Source of the DNA: Halomonas saccharevitans
Lineage (GTDB): Bacteria; Pseudomonadota; Gammaproteobacteria; Pseudomonadales; Halomonadaceae
Direction of reading: 5' to 3'
DNA length: 64,000 bases
Assembly (NCBI RefSeq): GCF_900116405.1
Contig: NZ_FPAQ01000007.1
Coordinates: 1 to 64,000, forward strand
Shown here: positions 30,164 through 39,033 of the stretch, one piece after another
Layout: each line of letters starts with the position of its first letter
How positions within the stretch are numbered: the first letter of the stretch is position 1
The notes under the pieces: model-generated
The model's database searches: none
What the model was told of the DNA's origin: nothing
The model's input: the letters and a program-made list of their open reading frames with translations, nothing else
Program-made: the position numbers and the translations under genes

Positions 30164-32629
30164 TTGGTCGATCCCCTTAATGCCTGGTGGGCCCAGCAGC
30201 TGGTGCTGTGTGACTGGGCCTTCGCTCCCGATCCCCTGACGGTGGATGCCGAGACGGCGGTTGCGCGACTCTCGGCGCTGGGGGTTGTCGACCGTGGCGA
30301 GCTGGGCTGGTGCCTGCTGGAGAGTCTCGGCACGGGCGGTCAGGTCGCTCCGGCCCGCCTTTTGGCAGGCCTCGAGCTCATCGCCCTGGCCGGTAGTGCC
30401 GGCTGGCTGTCCGAGGCACGCGCCCGAGGCTGGGCCCAGCAGCTGGCCGAAGAGATCGCCACGCACCACTCGAGCCTCGACGCCTGGCTGTCGGCGCTGC
30501 TGCGTGCCCGCAGTGCCGATGGCTGGGTGCGCGGCGACGACGGCTTCTATGAGGCCTGTGAGGCGCTGGCGGTGCTCGAACACGACGGCGCCGGCGTGAC
30601 CTGGGAGATGCTGCAGGAGTGGCTCGCCCATCATCCCCGTCAGGCGCCACTCTGGCCGGCGGCTCCCGAGCACCAGGTCTGGCGGCTGCGCGCCGCCTTC
30701 TCGCCGGTGCTCGAGTTGCCGGCCGGCGCGCACGACTGGCAGCGTCTCGAGGCCTGGCTTGTCGAGGCCTGGCAGATCCATGATCGCGATGAGCTGCTGC
30801 GCAGCCTGCTGTGGCTGGCTGCTCAGGGCGATCGTCAGGGCTGGGATCTGGACGCCGCGCGTCTGCTCGAGGCCGATGGCGCGGCGCGCCGGCAGTGGCA
30901 GGATGCACTGGACGGGGTCGAGCGCGACTACGGTCGGGTGCTGCTCGGCTTCCTCGATCGCGGCGAGCCGCTGGAGTGGGCCGCCTGGGACTGGCTGCGC
31001 CTGGTCGACCTGGCCTGGGCCGGCGCCTGTCTGGGATGGCTCGATGAGCAGGAGGCTCAGGACTTCGCCCACCACGGCGCGGACCTGCTGCTGCGTCGCT
31101 ACAGCGACTGGACGGCTCTGGTGCGGGGCTATCAGCGCGGCCGCAGCCTCTTCGAGGGGCGCAACATGCTGCCCGCGCTCGAGGCCGACTGGTCGCTGCT
31201 GCTGCACTCGCCGGTCAGCCCCTGGAAGACGTCACTGCAGGGGCTGGTCCCCGACGAGCTCATCGAGGCGTCGCGGGACGCCCTGCGCGCTTGGCGGCGC
31301 GATCCGCGCCACTGGGTGCTGGCGCTGGCGGCGGTGCGCGAGCCCGAGTTCACCGCTCGGCAGGGCACGACGCCGCCCGTGCTGCCGGCGACGCGGCGTG
31401 AAGAGGCGCGACACTACCTCGCCGAGACCCTCGATCTTCACGCCGACGAGGGCGTCGACGCACTCTCTCGCTACTGGCTGCCGGCCCAGGCCCATCACCT
31501 CAACCAGCTGGCCGCGGACGCCGCTCACGGGGCGCTGCCGGCGGCCGAGACGCCCTTCGGCCATGCGATCCCCAAGGAGCTGGCCGGTCGCGACGGCCTG
31601 AAGCAGGCCAGCCGCCACGCCGCGACGATCCACATGGCCGAGAAGTTCGCCTTCCACCTGCAGATGGCCATGGACAGCGGCGATTTCGATGCCACCCGCC
31701 TGGCCGCGCTGGCGCGATCCCTGCAGGGCTCGCTGTGCCGTTTCTATCCCGATGCCCGGCGCCTGCTGCAGGCCTGGGCCCAGTGGGAGAGCCTGCTTCC
31801 CGAGCCCGAACAGCCCCCGATGCTCGCCGAGATCCGCTGGCATCTGGAGGATCCCGGCAGCCTCTTCCACTGGCTCGACTGGCGGGTCGGAGAGTGGTGC
31901 GAGCCGGGCCCGCGGCCGACACTTTGGCACTTTACGGCCATGGCCCTCGTCGGTCCGCTCAACAGCCCGGCCTGGAGCCTGCCTCAGCCGGAAAGCCAGC
32001 GCGAGTGCGCGGCCATCCGCGAATGGGTCGACGGCCACTATGCCCTGCACGGTGCGGCCGAGCTCACCGAGTTCCTCGACTACCTGATCGAGGCGGGCGA
32101 TCGCCAGGAGTACCAGATCAACTACGCCCCCTACACCCTCAACCGGGGACGGTTGGCCTCGGAGATCGCGATCCTGGAGAGCGACGAGTGCAGCGAGGAG
32201 GAGGGCGCCCATCTGCTGCGCCTGAAGCGGGTCAGGGACGACGAGGATGGCTGCAACGACATCGATCTGGCGGCCTGGGACATCGCCCAGGCGGTAGACC
32301 TGGCCATCGCCGGCCGTCAGCTCGGCTGGCTCGAGGAGCCGGCTTTCCTGCGCCTGCTCGAGCGGGCGCACGGCCTGGTCAGCGAGCACTATGCGGGCTG
32401 GGAAGAGTACGCCCGGGGCCTGCACGCCGGCTTCTCCTTCTTCATGGGCGAGACGCCCGAGCGCGAGAGCTTCCTGGCCGGTTTCCGCCAGGCGCTGGTG
32501 GCCTGGCTCTCCGGGGCGCCCCCCCTGGCCGGCGCCTGGGCCAGCCTCGACTTCCCCGGGGCGCGACCGCGACACTGGGCGCCGCTGCATATCGATACGC
32601 TGCCGGGCGATCATCGTACCCTCCACTGA
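30164..32629 (+). CDS. Large protein with two DUF1266-like domains
   Basis: This 821-residue, Trp- and Leu-rich, acidic protein has no signal peptide or membrane helix. Two segments follow the DUF1266 pattern (Trp-Asp, then a helical run, SDW or AGWEEYARG, then GRSLFEG or GFSFFMG). The first is at about residues 272-345 (AWDWLRLVDLAWAGACLGWLD) and the second at about 698-775 (AWDIAQAVDLAIAGRQLGWLE). DUF1266 proteins such as E. coli YbeR/YbeU are single-domain and uncharacterised, so the duplication is notable. The start is TTG at 30164, backed by GAGGTGA at 30154-30160. The downstream NlpC/P60 gene may or may not be cotranscribed. Confidence 0.75.
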   Translation: MVDPLNAWWAQQLVLCDWAFAPDPLTVDAETAVARLSALGVVDRGELGWCLLESLGTGGQVAPARLLAGLELIALAGSAGWLSEARARGWAQQLAEEIATHHSSLDAWLSALLRARSADGWVRGDDGFYEACEALAVLEHDGAGVTWEMLQEWLAHHPRQAPLWPAAPEHQVWRLRAAFSPVLELPAGAHDWQRLEAWLVEAWQIHDRDELLRSLLWLAAQGDRQGWDLDAARLLEADGAARRQWQDALDGVERDYGRVLLGFLDRGEPLEWAAWDWLRLVDLAWAGACLGWLDEQEAQDFAHHGADLLLRRYSDWTALVRGYQRGRSLFEGRNMLPALEADWSLLLHSPVSPWKTSLQGLVPDELIEASRDALRAWRRDPRHWVLALAAVREPEFTARQGTTPPVLPATRREEARHYLAETLDLHADEGVDALSRYWLPAQAHHLNQLAADAAHGALPAAETPFGHAIPKELAGRDGLKQASRHAATIHMAEKFAFHLQMAMDSGDFDATRLAALARSLQGSLCRFYPDARRLLQAWAQWESLLPEPEQPPMLAEIRWHLEDPGSLFHWLDWRVGEWCEPGPRPTLWHFTAMALVGPLNSPAWSLPQPESQRECAAIREWVDGHYALHGAAELTEFLDYLIEAGDRQEYQINYAPYTLNRGRLASEIAILESDECSEEEGAHLLRLKRVRDDEDGCNDIDLAAWDIAQAVDLAIAGRQLGWLEEPAFLRLLERAHGLVSEHYAGWEEYARGLHAGFSFFMGETPERESFLAGFRQALVAWLSGAPPLAGAWASLDFPGARPRHWAPLHIDTLPGDHRTLH

Positions 32630-32721
32630 GGGCTCGCCCCGCGACGCGGCTTTGGTTTATAGTCGGCTCGGCGCAGCGTCGCTGTCGGGCCATCGACCCG
32701 CGGCGTGCCGCCGAGAGGCCA

Positions 32722-32762
32722 CTGTGGCAGTGCCCCCGGAACGTCAGGGAACACTGCCACAG
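32722..32762 (+). terminator. Long hairpin after the DUF1266 gene
   Basis: A perfect 11-bp stem, CTGTGGCAGTG and CACTGCCACAG (32722-32732/32752-32762), with a 19-nt loop, lies in the 208-nt gap before the NlpC/P60 gene. There is no T-tract, so it may be a terminator or a leader structure. Confidence 0.4.
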
Positions 32763-32837
32763 CGACCATCCGCAGGAGCCGAGGGACGCGTCGCATCGAT
32801 GGAGCGGATGCGGCCCCGAGAACGAGGACGTCGCAGG

Positions 32838-33452
32838 ATGCTGGATGCGCGCGCGTGTCGTGTTGGAGTCATGGGAGTCGCCCTGCTGCTGGCGGGCTGT
32901 GCCTCATCCGGGGGTAATGAAGCCCCGGCGGTGGGTGACTACTTCGCCCGAGACCTGCCGGGCTTGCCCGGCGACCCTCGCATGTCGCCGGTGGATAACC
33001 CCATCCTCGAGGCCCGTGGCCTGCGCCATCCGCCCCCGCGGCTGATTCGTCGCGCCCTGCTGGCACAGCACGAGCGCTGGGTCGGCACCCCCTACCGGCT
33101 GGGCGGGGAGAGTCCCCGGGGCATCGACTGCTCCGCGCTGGTCCAGAATATCTTCAGCGATACCTTCCGCTTCGACCTGCCGCGCACCACCGGCGGGCAG
33201 CTGCGTGAGGGGCGTGAGGTTGAGCGTGATGCCCTGCGCCCCGGCGACCTGGTGTTCTTCCGCCCTCCCGGTGCCTATCGCCACGTCGGCATCTACGTCG
33301 GTGAGGGCCGCTTCCTGCACGCCTCCACCTCCCGGGGCGTGATGATCTCCGACCTCGACAACCGCTACTGGCAGCGCTACTACTGGCAGGCGCGCCGCAC
33401 CCTGGAGCCGGTCCTGCTGGCCCGGCGTCTCGACGCCCTGGGTGAGGGCTGA
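32838..33452 (+). CDS. NlpC/P60-family lipoprotein (peptidoglycan endopeptidase)
   Basis: This 204-residue exported enzyme has a signal peptide MLDARACRVGVMGVALLLAGC with lipobox LAGC (lipid on Cys21). The NlpC/P60 domain holds the catalytic Cys in IDCSALVQ, the His in RHVGIYVG, and FLHAS near the polar third residue, with a preceding TPYRLGG. MepS/Spr and related lipoproteins cleave peptide cross-links in peptidoglycan during growth. The start at 32838 gives a compact signal peptide; the frame is open far upstream only by chance. It lies in the envelope, 9 nt before an MFS gene on the same strand. Confidence 0.92.
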   Translation: MLDARACRVGVMGVALLLAGCASSGGNEAPAVGDYFARDLPGLPGDPRMSPVDNPILEARGLRHPPPRLIRRALLAQHERWVGTPYRLGGESPRGIDCSALVQNIFSDTFRFDLPRTTGGQLREGREVERDALRPGDLVFFRPPGAYRHVGIYVGEGRFLHASTSRGVMISDLDNRYWQRYYWQARRTLEPVLLARRLDALGEG

Positions 33453-33461
33453 GCGGGCGGC

Positions 33462-34721
33462 ATGATCGCGGCGCGCACGCCCGCCTGGTGGCGCACCACC
33501 CTGGCGCTCTGCCTGGGCTCCTTCCTGGTCTTCATCAACCTCTACGCCCCTCAGCCGCTGCTGCCGGCGCTGCGCGAGGCCTTTGGGGTCTCGACGCTGG
33601 CCATCAGCCTGGTGATGTCCGTCGCCACGCTGTCGCTTGCCGCCTCGCTGCTGGTCTTTGGCCCGCTGTCGGACGCCATCGGCCGGGGCGCCATCATGCG
33701 CCTGACCCTGTTGGCATCCGGGCTGCTCTCGCTGGCCCTTTCGCTGGCGCCGACCTTCGAGGCCCTGCTGGTGCTGCGTGCGCTGCAGGGATTCGTGCTC
33801 GGCGGGTTGCCGGCGGTGGCCATCGCCTGGATGGGCGATGAGTTCGAACGCCCGGCGCTGCTCTCGGCGGTGGGGCTCTATATCGGCGCCAACTCGCTGG
33901 GCGGCATCGGCGGGCGGGTGGTCGGTGGCGCGGTGGCCGAGATCGGCGGCGCGTCGGCGAGTTTCCTGGCGGTGGGAGCCATGACGCTGGTCGGGCTGGC
34001 GCTGTTCTGGAAGCTGTTGCCGCCGGCGCGGGCCTTCACACCGCGACGCTTCGCGCTGGGTGGGGCCCTGGCCGATCTCGGCGCGCACCTGGTGACCCCG
34101 AAGTTGCTGGGGGCCTACCTGCTCGGCGGGCTCAACTTCATGATCTTCATCAACCAGTACAGCTATCTGACCTTCCGCCTGGCGGAGGCGCCCTTCGGGC
34201 TGGGCGCGCGGCTGTTGGGCCTGATCTTCCTGACCTACCTGGGCGGGACGCTCGGCTCGTCGCTCTCGGGGCGCCTGGCCGCGCGCTGGTCGCAGCCGGC
34301 GTGCATGATGTTGGGGATCCTAATTCTTGCGGGCGGCACGGCGATGACCCTGGCCGGTTCGCTTGGCTGGATCATCATCGGACTCTCGCTCAACGCCTTC
34401 GGCTTCTTCCTGGCCCACTCCATGGCCTCGAGTTGGGTGGGGCGTCACGCCCGTTGTGCCCGGGGCAGCGCCTCGGCGCTCTACCTGGTGTTCTACTATG
34501 GCGGGGCCAGCCTCGGCGGACTATGGCTCGAGCCGTTCTGGCGGGCCGCCGGCTGGCTCGGGGTGGCGCTGGCGTCGTGGCTGGTGCTGGGGGCCACCCT
34601 GGCGCTCGCCGCCTGGCTCTGGTGCGGCGAGCGCCGCGAGGCTCAGGGTGCCGCGCTTGCACTGGCTTCCTCGCCCCAGACCTCCTCTAGCCGGTCGACG
34701 CGGCCGCAGGCCGACTTGTAG
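33462..34721 (+). CDS. MFS transporter, YnfM-like
   Basis: This 419-residue major-facilitator protein has 12 hydrophobic segments. NLYAPQPLLPALREAFGVS in the first loop and FGPLSDAIGRGAIMR in the 2-3 loop mark the YnfM-type drug/metabolite exporter branch. The substrate is unknown. It follows the NlpC/P60 gene by 9 nt, probably in the same transcript. Its last 79 nt overlap antisense with the 3' end of msrA (34643-34721), so the final 26 residues are read over the msrA coding region. Confidence 0.87.
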   Translation: MIAARTPAWWRTTLALCLGSFLVFINLYAPQPLLPALREAFGVSTLAISLVMSVATLSLAASLLVFGPLSDAIGRGAIMRLTLLASGLLSLALSLAPTFEALLVLRALQGFVLGGLPAVAIAWMGDEFERPALLSAVGLYIGANSLGGIGGRVVGGAVAEIGGASASFLAVGAMTLVGLALFWKLLPPARAFTPRRFALGGALADLGAHLVTPKLLGAYLLGGLNFMIFINQYSYLTFRLAEAPFGLGARLLGLIFLTYLGGTLGSSLSGRLAARWSQPACMMLGILILAGGTAMTLAGSLGWIIIGLSLNAFGFFLAHSMASSWVGRHARCARGSASALYLVFYYGGASLGGLWLEPFWRAAGWLGVALASWLVLGATLALAAWLWCGERREAQGAALALASSPQTSSSRSTRPQADL

Positions 34722-35275
34722 AAGTTGTAGCGCACCCGATTCTCGGCGTAGTAGTTCTGATGGTAGTCCTCGGCCGGGTAGAAGGCGTCGAAGTCGCTGA
34801 TCTCGGTGGCGATCTCCTGGTCGAAGCGCTCGGCGACTTCCTCGCGGCTGGCCTCGGCCAGGGCATGCTGCTCGTCGTCCATGGGGAAGATGGCGCTGCG
34901 ATAGGAGGCGCCCTTGTCGCAGAACTGACGATCCACGGCGAAGGGATCGATGTTGCGCCAGAACACGTGCAGCAGCGTCTCGTAGTCGACCCGGTCGGGA
35001 TCGTAGTCGACCTTGACCGCCTCGGCGTGACCCGTGCCGCCGGCCACGACCTGCTGGTAGGTCGGGTCTTTCGTGTTGCCACCGGTATAGCCCGAAGTGG
35101 TGGCGGTCACGCCATCGACCTTGTCGTAGGCCTCTTCCATGCACCAGAAACAGCCGCCGGCGAAGACCGCGCTGTCCGACTCCGCGCTGGCCTGAGAGGG
35201 GCTCCCCAGCAGAATGGCTGCCGGCAGGGCCAGCAGCGATAAGTGTCGCAGGGTCGGGGAGGAGGACAGATTCAT
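34643..35275 (-). CDS. msrA: Peptide methionine-(S)-sulfoxide reductase, exported form
   Basis: This 210-residue MsrA has the catalytic GGCFWCMEEAYDKVDGV near residue 40, GYTGG, and HAEAVKVDYDP, all typical. Residues 1-31 are a signal peptide (LSLLALPAAILLGSPSQASA), so this copy should act in the periplasm, repairing oxidised methionines in exported proteins. A C-terminal Cys in SACGRVDR near residue 195 may resolve the disulfide. The gene overlaps the end of the MFS gene by 79 nt on the opposite strand. A cytoplasmic paralogue elsewhere would be expected. Confidence 0.92.
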   Translation of the reverse strand: MNLSSSPTLRHLSLLALPAAILLGSPSQASAESDSAVFAGGCFWCMEEAYDKVDGVTATTSGYTGGNTKDPTYQQVVAGGTGHAEAVKVDYDPDRVDYETLLHVFWRNIDPFAVDRQFCDKGASYRSAIFPMDDEQHALAEASREEVAERFDQEIATEISDFDAFYPAEDYHQNYYAENRVRYNFYKSACGRVDRLEEVWGEEASASAAP

Positions 35276-35477
35276 GGATGGCTCCGTTGGTGAGAGGTGT
35301 TAGATTAGAGGCTATCGATTGCCTAGAGTTCCGTACAAGCCCTGTTCAACAATATACGCAGTGTAAGGGACCTCGCCCCAAGGCGACAGAGGAGCGTTCT
35401 CATGCCGGGCCGCCGCTGATGCCATGCGGTCCCTGCGCTTTTCGATACCTTCTCATCTTCACGACCAGGAGCCTCTC

Positions 35478-37727
35478 TTGACTCGACGACGCCTGATACT
35501 CGCGGCCTTGATCGCACTGCTGGTGGCGGCCTATTTCCTCACCGGCGCCCACGAGGTCCTGACCCTCGAGAACCTGCAGGCCGAGCAGCAGCGCTTCCAG
35601 GCCTGGCTGGCCGCCGACCCCCTGACCGTCGCCGGCGGCTTCTTCCTGATCTATGTCGTTATCACGGCGGTCTCGCTGCCCGGTGCAACGCTGCTGACGC
35701 TGCTCGGCGGGGCGCTGTTCGGCCTCGGCTGGGGGCTTCTGCTCATCTCCTTCGCCAGCAGCCTGGGGGCGACGCTCGCCGCGCTGATCGCCCGCACCCT
35801 GGCGCGCGAGCCGCTGGAGCGGCGTTTCGCCTCCCAGCTTGCGCGCATCAACGCCGGCATCGAGCGCGAGGGGGCCTTCTATCTCTTCACCCTGCGGCTG
35901 ATCCCGCTCTTTCCCTTCTTCGTGATCAACCTGGTGATGGGCCTGACCCGCATGCGGCTCACGACCTTCTACTGGGTCAGCCAGCTGGGCATGCTGCCCG
36001 GCACCGCGGTCTACGTGAACGCCGGCCGTGAGCTTGGCAACCTGGAGTCGCTGGGCGGCATCCTCTCGCCGGGCCTGATCGGCTCCTTCGTGCTGATCGG
36101 CCTCTTCCCCTGGCTGGCGCGTGGCCTGGTGGCCATCGGCAAGCGCCGGCAGCTGGCCCGTCGCTTCGAGCGTCCGGCGCGGTTCGATCAGGACATCGTG
36201 GTGATCGGCGGCGGCTCGGCGGGGCTAGTGGCGAGCTACATCGCCTCGGCGGTCAAGGCGCGAGTCGCGCTGGTCGAGCGCGACCGGCTGGGCGGCGATT
36301 GCCTCAATACCGGCTGCGTGCCCTCCAAGGCCCTCATTCGCACCGCACGCATCGTCAGCGAGATCCGTGAGGCGCCCCGCTTCGGCGTCACCGCTGGTGA
36401 GCCCGAGGTGGATTTCACCGCGGTGATGGGCCATGTGCACCGGGCCATTCGCGAGGTGGAGCCCCATGACAGCCGCGAACGCTATGAGGGGCTAGGCGTG
36501 GAGGTGATCGCAGGCGATGCCGTTCTCGAGGATCCCTGGCGGGTGCGGATCCGCGAAGGCGACGCGGAACGGGTGATCACCACTCGCCACGTGATCATCG
36601 CCAGCGGGGCGCGCCCGCGGGTGCCGCCGCTGCCGGGCCTGGAGGCCATCGAGGTGCTCACCTCGGATAACCTCTGGCAGCTCGAGACTCTGCCCGAGCG
36701 GCTGGTGGTGCTGGGCGCCGGTCCGATCGGCTGCGAGCTGGGCCAGAGCTTCGCCCGGCTGGGCAGCCAGGTGTCGCTGGTGGAGATGGGCGAGCAGCTG
36801 CTGCCCCGGGAAGATCGCGACGTGGCCGGCGAGCTCGAGGCGCGGCTGGACGAGGAGGGCGTGTCGGTGCGCCTCGCCACCCGGGCGCGGCGCGTGTTGT
36901 CCGACGATCACGGCGGCCACGTGCTGGAGGTCGAACACAGCGACGAGCACGGCGAGGCGCACCTCGAGCGCTTGCCCTTCAGCCACCTGCTGGTGGCGGT
37001 GGGGCGTCAGGCCAACGTCGCGGGGATGGGCCTCGAGGCGCTGGGTGTCGAGACCCGCAGTGATGGCACCCTCGCCGTGGACGAGACCCTGCAGAGCGTG
37101 CTGCCCAACGTCTGGGCCTGTGGCGACGTGGCCGGTCCCTATCAGCTCACCCATGCCAGCGCCCATCAGGCCTGGCACGCCACGGTGAATGCGCTGTTCG
37201 GCGAGCTAAAGCGCTTTCGCGTGAGCTATCGGGCCCTGCCGGCGGTCACCTTCACCGACCCCGAGGTGGCCCGCGTCGGCCTCAACGAACGCGAGGCCCA
37301 GAAGCAGGGCGTGGAGGTCGAGGTGACCCGCTACGCCCTGAGCGAACTGGATCGTGCCATCGCCGAGGGCAGCACCGAGGGCTTCGTCAAGGTGTTGACC
37401 GTGCCCGGGCGTGACCGCCTGCTCGGTGCGACCATCGTGGGCCCGGGTGCTGGCGAGATGCTGGCCGAGTTCACCCTGGCGATGACCCAGGGCATCGGGC
37501 TCAATAAGCTGCTCGGGACCATCCACCCCTATCCGACCCACAGCGAGGCGGTCAAGGCGACGGCGGGGGTGTGGAAGAACGCCCACAAGCCCGAGCGCGT
37601 GCTGGGCTGGCTGTCGCGCTACTTCGCCTGGCGGCGCGGTAAGGGGGATGAGACAGCCGCTGGGAAAGCCGCCGAGACAGCGGTCGAGCAATCGACCGAG
37701 CAAACGACCGAGAAGGGGGGGCAGTAA
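35478..37727 (+). CDS. Fusion of VTT/TVP38 membrane domain with flavin disulfide reductase
   Basis: This protein is about 750 residues long. Residues 1-215 form a multi-helix membrane part with the VTT/SNARE-associated signature (SLPGATLLTLLGGALFGLGWG, then FYLFTLRLIPLFPFFVINL). Residues from 240 form a pyridine-nucleotide-disulfide oxidoreductase: FAD motif VIGGGSAGLVAS, redox GGDCLNTGCVPSK (about Cys274/Cys279), NAD motif VVLGAGPIGCELGQSFA, and catalytic HPYPTHSEA near 683, close to MerA-like or lipoamide reductases. TTG at 35478 has AGGAG at 35467-35471; an ATG at 35424 is the alternative. The C-terminal tail is Thr/Glu-rich. Its stop shares a base with the next ATG. Confidence 0.9.
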   Translation: MTRRRLILAALIALLVAAYFLTGAHEVLTLENLQAEQQRFQAWLAADPLTVAGGFFLIYVVITAVSLPGATLLTLLGGALFGLGWGLLLISFASSLGATLAALIARTLAREPLERRFASQLARINAGIEREGAFYLFTLRLIPLFPFFVINLVMGLTRMRLTTFYWVSQLGMLPGTAVYVNAGRELGNLESLGGILSPGLIGSFVLIGLFPWLARGLVAIGKRRQLARRFERPARFDQDIVVIGGGSAGLVASYIASAVKARVALVERDRLGGDCLNTGCVPSKALIRTARIVSEIREAPRFGVTAGEPEVDFTAVMGHVHRAIREVEPHDSRERYEGLGVEVIAGDAVLEDPWRVRIREGDAERVITTRHVIIASGARPRVPPLPGLEAIEVLTSDNLWQLETLPERLVVLGAGPIGCELGQSFARLGSQVSLVEMGEQLLPREDRDVAGELEARLDEEGVSVRLATRARRVLSDDHGGHVLEVEHSDEHGEAHLERLPFSHLLVAVGRQANVAGMGLEALGVETRSDGTLAVDETLQSVLPNVWACGDVAGPYQLTHASAHQAWHATVNALFGELKRFRVSYRALPAVTFTDPEVARVGLNEREAQKQGVEVEVTRYALSELDRAIAEGSTEGFVKVLTVPGRDRLLGATIVGPGAGEMLAEFTLAMTQGIGLNKLLGTIHPYPTHSEAVKATAGVWKNAHKPERVLGWLSRYFAWRRGKGDETAAGKAAETAVEQSTEQTTEKGGQ

Positions 37728-38389
37728 TGCTCGATCGTTGGACCATGCCCCTCACCCAGGCGCCGCTGACGCGCCTGGCGCGGTGCCTAGCAAGATGGCG
37801 GGTGCGTCCCGACCAGGTGACGGTGGCGGCCTTCCTGATCGGCATGCTGGCGCTGCCGTTGCTAGCCCTGGAGGCGTACCTGCCGGCGCTGGCCGCGATC
37901 CTGCTCAATCGGCTAGGCGACGGGCTTGACGGTGCCCTGGCCCGGCTCTCGGGCCAGGACAGCGACGCCGGTGGCTTCCTCGACATCGGCCTGGACTTCG
38001 TCTTTTACGGGGCGGTGGTGCTCGGCTTCGCCCTGGCCGATCCGGCCGCCAATGCCCTGGCGGCGGCCTTCCTGCTGTTCGCCTTCATCGGCACGGGCAC
38101 TTCCTTTCTGGCCTTCGCCATCATGGCCACGCGTCACGGCCTGGAACGTCCGCGCTTCCAGCAGAAGGCGTTCTACTACCTGCACGGGCTGACCGAGGGT
38201 ACCGAGACCGTGCTGGCCTTCGTGGTGTTCTGCCTGTTTCCCGACCACTTCGTGCTGCTCGCCACGCTGTTCGCCGCGGCCTGCCTGCTGACCACCGCCA
38301 CCCGGCTAGGGGGCGGCTATCGCACCCTGCGGGCCTTCGAGACGAAGGATGAGGTGGTGGCGCGGGCCCGGCAGGAGTCCGTTCGCTGA
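37727..38389 (+). CDS. CDP-alcohol phosphatidyltransferase family protein
   Basis: This 220-residue membrane protein has about six hydrophobic helices. The family motif D-x2-D-G-x2-A-R-x8-G-x3-D-x3-D appears as DGLDGALARLSGQDSDAGGFLDIGLD near residue 65, with the metal-binding aspartates intact, so it should displace CMP from a CDP-alcohol or CDP-diacylglycerol. The acceptor (glycerol phosphate, serine, inositol-like or other) cannot be told. Its ATG overlaps the stop of the VTT-flavoprotein gene, so the two are translationally coupled and probably function together at the membrane. Confidence 0.9.
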   Translation: MLDRWTMPLTQAPLTRLARCLARWRVRPDQVTVAAFLIGMLALPLLALEAYLPALAAILLNRLGDGLDGALARLSGQDSDAGGFLDIGLDFVFYGAVVLGFALADPAANALAAAFLLFAFIGTGTSFLAFAIMATRHGLERPRFQQKAFYYLHGLTEGTETVLAFVVFCLFPDHFVLLATLFAAACLLTTATRLGGGYRTLRAFETKDEVVARARQESVR

Positions 38390-38410
38390 GGTGGGGCCTG
38401 GAGGCGGTCG

Positions 38411-38460
38411 ACCCGCATCCGGGCGACCCGCATCCGGGCGACCCGCATCCGGGCGACCCG
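38411..38460. repeat. 15-bp tandem array, 3.3 copies
   Basis: Units of ACCCGCATCCGGGCG start at 38411, 38426 and 38441, with a partial unit at 38456-38460. The array begins 22 nt after the phosphatidyltransferase stop, before a bidirectional terminator. Confidence 0.95.
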
Positions 38461-38466
38461 AAACGA

Positions 38467-38495
38467 CGAAGGGGCAGCCAGTGGCTGCCCCTTCG
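38467..38495. terminator. Bidirectional terminator between convergent genes
   Basis: A 13-bp stem (38467-38479/38483-38495) with a 3-nt loop lies between the phosphatidyltransferase gene and slyD. It has short A/T content at the edges and can serve both. Confidence 0.75.
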
Positions 38496-38550
38496 CGTCG
38501 TGTCATGCCGTATCCGCCGTCGCTCGGCGGGCATGCTCACGGCAAGACGA

Positions 38551-39033
38551 TCAGTGCTCGTGACCGCCTTCACCGTGCACGTGGCCGTGCTCGACCTCTT
38601 CCTCGCTGGCCTCGCGGACTTCGGCGATTTCCACGTCGAAGTTCAGGGACTGGCCGGCAAGCGGGTGGTTGCCGTCGACGGTGACGGTGTCGCCATCGAT
38701 CTGGGTCACGGTGACCATCAGCGGGCCGCCCTGAGTCTGAGCCTGGAACTGCATGCCGGGCTCGACGCTCTCGACGCCCTGGAAGGCATCGCGCGGCACT
38801 TCCTGCACCAGCTGGGGCTGAATCTCGCCATAGCCTTCTTCCGGGGCAACCTGTGCCTGGAGCTTGTCGCCAGCCGCGCGACCTTCCAGTTGCTTCTCGA
38901 GGCCCGGGATGATGTTGCCAGCGCCGTGGAGGTAGGTCAGCGGCTCGCGGCCTTCCGAGCTGTCCAGCACTTCACCTGCGTCGTTGGTCAGGGTGTAGTG
39001 GAACGCGACAACGGAATTCTGCGCAATCTGCAT
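38551..39033 (-). CDS. slyD: FKBP-type peptidyl-prolyl isomerase, SlyD-like
   Basis: This 160-residue cytoplasmic chaperone has the FKBP halves around an insert-in-flap domain: LTYLHGAGNIIPGLEKQLEG is the FKBP motif, and the flap is followed by VDGNHPLAGQSLNFDVEIAEVREA. The C-terminus is His-rich (HGHVHGEGGHEH), the metal-binding tail of SlyD, which also supplies nickel for hydrogenase maturation in some bacteria. The start at 39033 (MQIAQNS) is chosen by family alignment; the frame is open 12 codons more. It converges with the phosphatidyltransferase gene. Confidence 0.93.
   Translation of the reverse strand: MQIAQNSVVAFHYTLTNDAGEVLDSSEGREPLTYLHGAGNIIPGLEKQLEGRAAGDKLQAQVAPEEGYGEIQPQLVQEVPRDAFQGVESVEPGMQFQAQTQGGPLMVTVTQIDGDTVTVDGNHPLAGQSLNFDVEIAEVREASEEEVEHGHVHGEGGHEH

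Noticed and set aside
29807..30180. Overlapping short frames between gabT and the DUF1266 gene
   Set aside because: Three frames cover the same bases with biased composition and no start signal.
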